DNA from: an uncultured Sphingomonadaceae bacterium
GTDB taxonomy: Bacteria > Pseudomonadota > Alphaproteobacteria > Sphingomonadales > Sphingomonadaceae
Direction of reading: 5' to 3'
Assembly: GCA_937995515.1 (NCBI GenBank)
Contig: CALKJZ010000025.1
Span: 1-64,000, forward strand
DNA length: 64,000 nt
Position 1 is the first letter of the stretch, and each line of letters starts with the position of its first letter. Below, in pieces: positions 60,160 through 64,000 of the stretch. The notes under the pieces were generated by a model, which saw only the letters and a program-made list of their open reading frames with translations, was not told the origin of the DNA and made no database searches. Made by a program: the position numbers and the translations under genes.

Positions 60160-60318
60160 GGGCATCGTCCTTCGCATCACGGGAGGCAGGCCTGTGGGGC
60201 AAAGGGCTATGTGGGGTCGCGTGCGCCGTGCACCAACCGGTCAAAAATCGGCGGTCTGCGACCGGGAACGTTCGCCCCGGCCCGAACCCGGGCTGGAGGC
60301 ACCATCGGGGGACCTGCC

Positions 60319-61045
60319 ATGCGGCGGGCAGGCGTGCAAGCACCACCATCGAAAACCGGCGCGGCGGGAAGGCCCCCGCTGGCGGCGGGCCGGGGGGTCG
60401 GCCTGTTTGCCGCCCGCGCGCCGCGCGTCTTCTCGAAGTCCGGACTGGTCGGAATCGCCATCCTTGGCGCGGCCTTCTTGGTCCTCAACATCGGCGGCGA
60501 TCCGCTGGCGCCCCCGGCGCCGCAGGTCGCGGCCGCCCGGCAGGCGCCGCGTTCGGGCGACAGCCTGCCCGGCCCAGTCTGCAGACGGAGACCGACCTGT
60601 TTGTCGCCCGGGTGCTGGCAACGACCGAGGACAGCTGGAGCGCGATCTTCGCCGCCGCCGATGTGATCGCGCAGGGGTTGCCACCATGTGCAGGAGGTCA
60701 CCGGCATCACCCGCCAGCTGGAGGCGCTGCAGACGCGCGCCCGCACCCGCGCCGAGGCGAACCGGGCGCTGGTGCGCCTCGAGCTGCAGGCGGACTGTTT
60801 CGCCGGCGTGTGAGCCGCGCGCAACCGCGACATCCCCGACCGCGGGGATTTCGAGGACGGGGGCGCAGGCGCAGCCGCGATCGGCGACGACACGCTGATG
60901 CAGGCGGCCGGCGCGCGGGTGGTGCCCGATGCCTTCACCCACGGCACCAGCGCCCAGCGGGTCCGCTGGCTCAACACCGGCTTTGCAGCGGGCGACCCTT
61001 CGACCTGCGATACCTTCGCCCGCGCCCATGCGGAGCTCTGCATTT
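60319..61045 (+). pseudogene. Decayed YpfJ/KPN_02809-like neutral zinc metallopeptidase
   Basis: Fragments of the family occur in order but in different frames: a membrane helix LVGIAILGAAFLVLNIGG, then TDLFVARVLATTEDSWSAIFAA, then [43 protein letters not shown], a TGA at 60811-60813 where the family has Trp, and AAIGDDTLMQAAGARVVPDAFTHGTSAQRVRWLNTGFAAGDPSTCDTF. The stretch holding the HExGHH zinc motif is missing between the second and third fragments, with at least one frameshift. It cannot make an active enzyme. Confidence 0.85.
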
Positions 61046-61102
61046 CGGATCGCCCGTCTTACTGGACGGGTTTCCTTCGCCCGCGCCCATGCGGAGCTCT
61101 GC
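61013..61102. repeat. 29-bp direct repeat at the 3' end of the pseudogene
   Basis: CCTTCGCCCGCGCCCATGCGGAGCTCTGC occurs at 61013-61041 and 61074-61102, 61 bases apart. The first copy overlaps the pseudogene end; the second runs toward the LysR 3' end. This suggests local duplication during decay. Confidence 0.88.
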
Positions 61103-61117
61103 GCCGGGCCTCGCCGG

Positions 61118-62014
61118 TCAGCCCGGCTGCGGCAGCGTCTCGAGAAAGGATCGCAGGGGGCCCGGCGGTGTCTCGCGCCGCGACCAGCAGCGGATGTCGA
61201 GCGCGATCTCGACCCTTTCCTCGCCCGGCCACATCCGGACCAGCCGGCCATCGGCCAGCGCGTCTGCCGCCACGGTCTCGGGCAGCCATGCAAGCCCGAG
61301 CCCGCCAAGCGCCAGCGCGCGCAGGCTTTCGGCAAGCGCCGACACGCCGACCACGCGGAACGCAAGGCCGAGGCCGGCGAGCACCGGCTGGACCAGCTCG
61401 TGCGACACGCTGGTCGGCGTGTAGGCAAGGAGGGGCAGGAGGGCGCCGGAGTCGGCGGCAAGCCGCGCAACCTCGGGGTGGGCCACGGGCACCATCCGGT
61501 CGAGCCGGATGCGGCGGCTGTCGAACCGGTCGCGCGGGCCGGGGGTGCGGTGGTGGGCATAGGCGACCACCACATCGCCGAAGTCGCTCTCAAGCGCCTC
61601 GAAATAGGCCTCGATGCCCTGCACGCTCGGCAGGATCTCGACGCTCGCCTCGGGCCTTGCGGCAAGATAGGGGCTGACGAGCGTCGGCACGACATAGGCG
61701 GCCAGCGTGTGCAGGGTGATGATCCGCACGCGCGCGCGCTCGGCCGAGACCCGGCTGCGCAGGTCGTGCCGCGCGGTGCGCGCGATGCCCACGATCCGGC
61801 GGGCGTCCTCGAGAAACGCCTCGCCCGCCTCGGTCAGGCGCACGGGCAGGGTGCTGCGGTCGATGAGCTCGGTTCCCAGCCAGTGTTCGAGCGACTGGAT
61901 CCGCCGCGAGAAGGCCGGCTGGGTCACATGCCGCTGGCGCGCGGCACGCCCAAAGCTGCCACTGTGGGCAAGCGCCAGAAAATCCTCCACCCACTTGATG
62001 TCCAACTGTGGCAT
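61118..62014 (-). CDS. LysR-family transcriptional regulator
   Basis: The 298-residue protein has the wHTH DIKWVEDFLALAHSGSFGRAARQRHVTQPAFSRRIQSLEHWLGTELIDRS and a periplasmic-binding-like effector domain (VRIITLHTLAAYVVPTLVSPYLAARPEASVEILP ... ALGGLGLAWLPE). It is divergent from the TonB receptor across 184 bp that contain a perfect 17-bp palindrome. It probably controls that receptor in response to an unknown ligand. Confidence 0.94.
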   Translation of the reverse strand: MPQLDIKWVEDFLALAHSGSFGRAARQRHVTQPAFSRRIQSLEHWLGTELIDRSTLPVRLTEAGEAFLEDARRIVGIARTARHDLRSRVSAERARVRIITLHTLAAYVVPTLVSPYLAARPEASVEILPSVQGIEAYFEALESDFGDVVVAYAHHRTPGPRDRFDSRRIRLDRMVPVAHPEVARLAADSGALLPLLAYTPTSVSHELVQPVLAGLGLAFRVVGVSALAESLRALALGGLGLAWLPETVAADALADGRLVRMWPGEERVEIALDIRCWSRRETPPGPLRSFLETLPQPG

Positions 62015-62055
62015 CCCTGCATCGGCGCCCGTTCCGGATGCCGGCCGCCGCATCT

Positions 62056-62072
62056 CATGCCGAATCGGCATG
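62056..62072. promoter_or_regulatory. LysR-type operator candidate, perfect palindrome
   Basis: CATGCCGA-A-TCGGCATG is a perfect 8-bp inverted repeat. It contains T-N11-A (TGCCGAATCGGCA), the classical LysR half-site spacing. A second, weaker inverted repeat ATTGC-N10-GCAAT lies at 62098-62117. Both are in the LysR-TBDT intergenic region 62015-62198, which has no gene. Confidence 0.6.
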
Positions 62073-62198
62073 GGTCTGTCTATTGAGCAACCACACCATT
62101 GCCGCAAAGGTTGCAATACGGGCCAGGGCGCCGGGAGACGCTGCCGTGCCGGGGCACAACCGGCCGACGCACGGAGCCCGAAGAGGAGATGGCCTTGC

Positions 62199-64000
62199 AT
62201 GACCCCTTCGCTTCCTTCTGCCGGCGCGCTTGCGGCCCTCGCCCTGTCTGCGGCGGCATCGGCCCAGCCGGCCACCCCGCCGGTGCCCGCTGCGCCCCCG
62301 GCCGGGCCGACAGCGCCGAAAGGGCACGGGGAACCCGGGGCCGGGGAGACCGGGGACGCGCTGCGGCCCGACGAGATCCTGGTCATCGGCTCCAACATCC
62401 GCGGCGCGGCCGATACGGGCGCGCTCGCCGTCTCGGTGCTGACGGCTGAGGAGCTGCAGGCCTTTTCCGCCTCGTCCACCGGCGAGCTGTTCGAGAATAT
62501 CGCCCAGGCCGGTGCGGCCGAGATCAATCCTGCATCCGATGGCCCCAATGCCGCGCGCGGCGATGTGGCAACCGTCAACCTGCGCGGCCTTGGCACCGGC
62601 AACACGCTGGTGCTCCTCAATGGCCGCCGGATCGCAGCCCACGCCGTCAACGAGGATATCGGCGCCACGCCGCGGCAGGTCACCAATGTCAACGCCTTCC
62701 CCGTCACCGGCATCGACCGGGTGGAGATCCTGCGCGATGGCGCCTCGGCGCTCTATGGCGCCGATGCCACCGCAGGCGTGGTCAACACCGTGCTCGATGC
62801 CCGCTTCCGCGGCACGCGCATCACCACCCGCACCCAGTTCCTCACCGAGACCGGCCACCAGGAATGGTCGGTCGATGCGGGCACCGGCTTCCGCTCGCAG
62901 GACCGCCGCACCCGGCTCCTCCTCTCGGGGCGCTACTTCTCGCGCAACGGCCTGTTCGCAAGCGAACTCGGCCCGCAGTTCAGCACCGTCGACAAGCGCG
63001 GTTTTCTCGGCGACAGCCCGTTTGCGACCCAGACGACGGCCTTTCGCAACACCTCCATCTCCTCGCCCTTCGGCCAGTTCCAGGCCGGGCGCGTGAACGC
63101 GGATGGCGTGTTCGTTGGCCAGCGGGCGCGGGTTGGCAACACCAACATGACCAACACCTCGGGCGTCTTCAGCATCCGGCCGTGCGGCACCGGCACCGTC
63201 ACGCAGCTGATCACCACCGTCGAGGGCTGCATCGGCCTTGGCGCCGGCAACCTCCCTGTCGGCCTCCGCTACGACTTCAACCGCAACCAGCCCAACAATG
63301 CGCTGAACCAGGGCGTGGAGATCAGCGTCAGCCCGATCCTGCGCAAGGGCCGCCAGTTCGTCTCGCGCGCCGAGCGGATCAATGCCTATGGCATCCTCGA
63401 GCACGATCTGGCCGGCGGACCGCAGGTCTTTGCCGAAGTGCTGTTCTACCGCGCGGATACCGAGAGCAACCGCGCCACGCAGCCGCTCGACAGCGGGCTT
63501 GCCTTCCTCATCGTGCCCAAGGCGAACCACTGGAACCCGTTCGGCCCGCTCGGCAGCCCGAACCGCATCCCCGGCCTCAGGCTGACCGACGTGCCGGCCG
63601 AAGGCCTCGACGTCCTCATCCAGAACTGGCGGCCCACCGAGCTCGGCCCGCGCAACATCCGCGTGGCCACCGAAACCTATCGCGTGCTGGCCGGCCTGCG
63701 CGGAACGCTCGGCAGCTGGTCGTGGGAGACGGCGCTTGCGCACAGCAGCAACAGCACCCGCGACGAGGAGGACAACCGGCTGTCCAAGACCCTCCTGCAG
63801 CGCGAGCTTTCGAAGTCGACCCCGGATGCCATCAACCCCTTCGGCGGGCCCAATGCCAACACGCAGGAGCAGCTGGACCGGGCGCGCATCAGCAGCGTGA
63901 ACCGCGGCACCACCACGCTCACCACGGGGGATTTGCGCGTGTCGTCGGCCGAGGCGATCAGGGGCTGGGCGGCGCCGATCGGCCTTGCCTTCGGGGCCGA
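62199..64000 (+). CDS. TonB-dependent receptor, runs off the window end (partial)
   Basis: From ATG 62199 the frame stays open to base 64000. The product starts with a signal peptide (GALAALALSAAASA), then a Pro/Gly-rich segment, a TonB box region (DEILVIGSNIRG), and a plug with GDVATVNLRGLGTGNTLVLLNGRRIAAHAV and VEILRDGASALYGADATAGVVNTVLDARFRG. The barrel follows. The VNLRGLG-NTLVLLNGRR form is that of large sphingomonad receptors for peptides or glycans. The ORF track omits this gene because no stop is in the window. GAGGAG lies 12 bases upstream. Confidence 0.93.
   Translation, partial: MTPSLPSAGALAALALSAAASAQPATPPVPAAPPAGPTAPKGHGEPGAGETGDALRPDEILVIGSNIRGAADTGALAVSVLTAEELQAFSASSTGELFENIAQAGAAEINPASDGPNAARGDVATVNLRGLGTGNTLVLLNGRRIAAHAVNEDIGATPRQVTNVNAFPVTGIDRVEILRDGASALYGADATAGVVNTVLDARFRGTRITTRTQFLTETGHQEWSVDAGTGFRSQDRRTRLLLSGRYFSRNGLFASELGPQFSTVDKRGFLGDSPFATQTTAFRNTSISSPFGQFQAGRVNADGVFVGQRARVGNTNMTNTSGVFSIRPCGTGTVTQLITTVEGCIGLGAGNLPVGLRYDFNRNQPNNALNQGVEISVSPILRKGRQFVSRAERINAYGILEHDLAGGPQVFAEVLFYRADTESNRATQPLDSGLAFLIVPKANHWNPFGPLGSPNRIPGLRLTDVPAEGLDVLIQNWRPTELGPRNIRVATETYRVLAGLRGTLGSWSWETALAHSSNSTRDEEDNRLSKTLLQRELSKSTPDAINPFGGPNANTQEQLDRARISSVNRGTTTLTTGDLRVSSAEAIRGWAAPIGLAFGA

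Noticed and set aside
60207-61043. 278-residue minus-strand ORF
   Set aside because: Antisense to the decayed metallopeptidase; no motif and an odd composition.
1-64000. Prophage, insertion sequence or plasmid functions
   Set aside because: No transposase, integrase, capsid, replication or mobilisation protein was recognised on either strand.

Overview
The window is high-GC chromosomal DNA from an alphaproteobacterium, most likely Sphingomonadales. The signs are PEPxxWA-CTERM sorting tails ([34 protein letters not shown]), three large TonB-dependent receptors, an RNase E with the Arg-rich and Pro/Ala-rich tail ending RRGWWQRTFGN, and a gspC-D-E-F-G-I-J-K-L type II secretion operon. I see no prophage, insertion sequence, CRISPR array or rRNA; one tRNA-Ser(GGA) is present. 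Most genes abut or overlap by 4 bp, and most long ORF-track entries are antisense or off-frame shadows.

Layout. 1-8 kb: an outer-membrane-like protein, an MgtC-type membrane protein, tRNA-Ser, an acetolactate-synthase-like ThDP enzyme coupled to an M20 hydrolase, a 3-oxoacid CoA-transferase (A and B), and a histidine phosphatase. 7.4-9 kb: two convergent PEPxxWA-CTERM exported proteins separated by a strong terminator. The first has a sigma-54-type -24/-12 element upstream and a one-base frameshift. 9-12 kb: rlmN and gltX. 11.7-16.4 kb: a four-gene operon on the minus strand encoding a cytochrome P450, a DyP-type peroxidase and two proteins I do not recognise. 16.5-26.9 kb: prepilin peptidase and the T2SS operon, with no gspH visible and with GspL carrying a GspM-like C-terminal domain in the same polypeptide. 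26.9-36.6 kb: alpha/beta hydrolase, enoyl-CoA hydratase, quinone oxidoreductase, GMC oxidoreductase coupled to epoxide hydrolase, an EamA transporter with a damaged 3' end, a Tat-exported S9 oligopeptidase and a hotdog thioesterase. 36.6-41 kb: an Lrp-type regulator divergent from astA-astD-astB (arginine succinyltransferase pathway). 41-43 kb: fliD-fliS. 43.4-48.6 kb: rne, a GlsB/YeaQ protein, a DUF885 protein and Hsp20. 48.7-56.7 kb: a probable catabolic locus of two TonB receptors, two NTF2-fold proteins and an Asp/Glu racemase-family enzyme, divergent from a GntR/FCD regulator. 56.7-64 kb: a Sel1/TPR-like protein, a CsbD-like small protein, an AAA-type ATPase, a PQQ-type sugar dehydrogenase, a decayed zinc-metallopeptidase gene, and a LysR regulator divergent from a third TonB receptor that runs off the window and is missing from the ORF track.

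The best candidates for undescribed biology are the P450/DyP/two-unknown operon, the GntR-racemase-NTF2-NTF2-TBDT-TBDT locus with two identical TGTATACA elements, the GspL-GspM fusion, and the sigma-54-type promoter in front of a PEPxxWA gene. Several genes show single-base frame breaks, and short tandem duplications sit repeatedly at gene boundaries. Whether these are biology or assembly error cannot be settled from the sequence alone.
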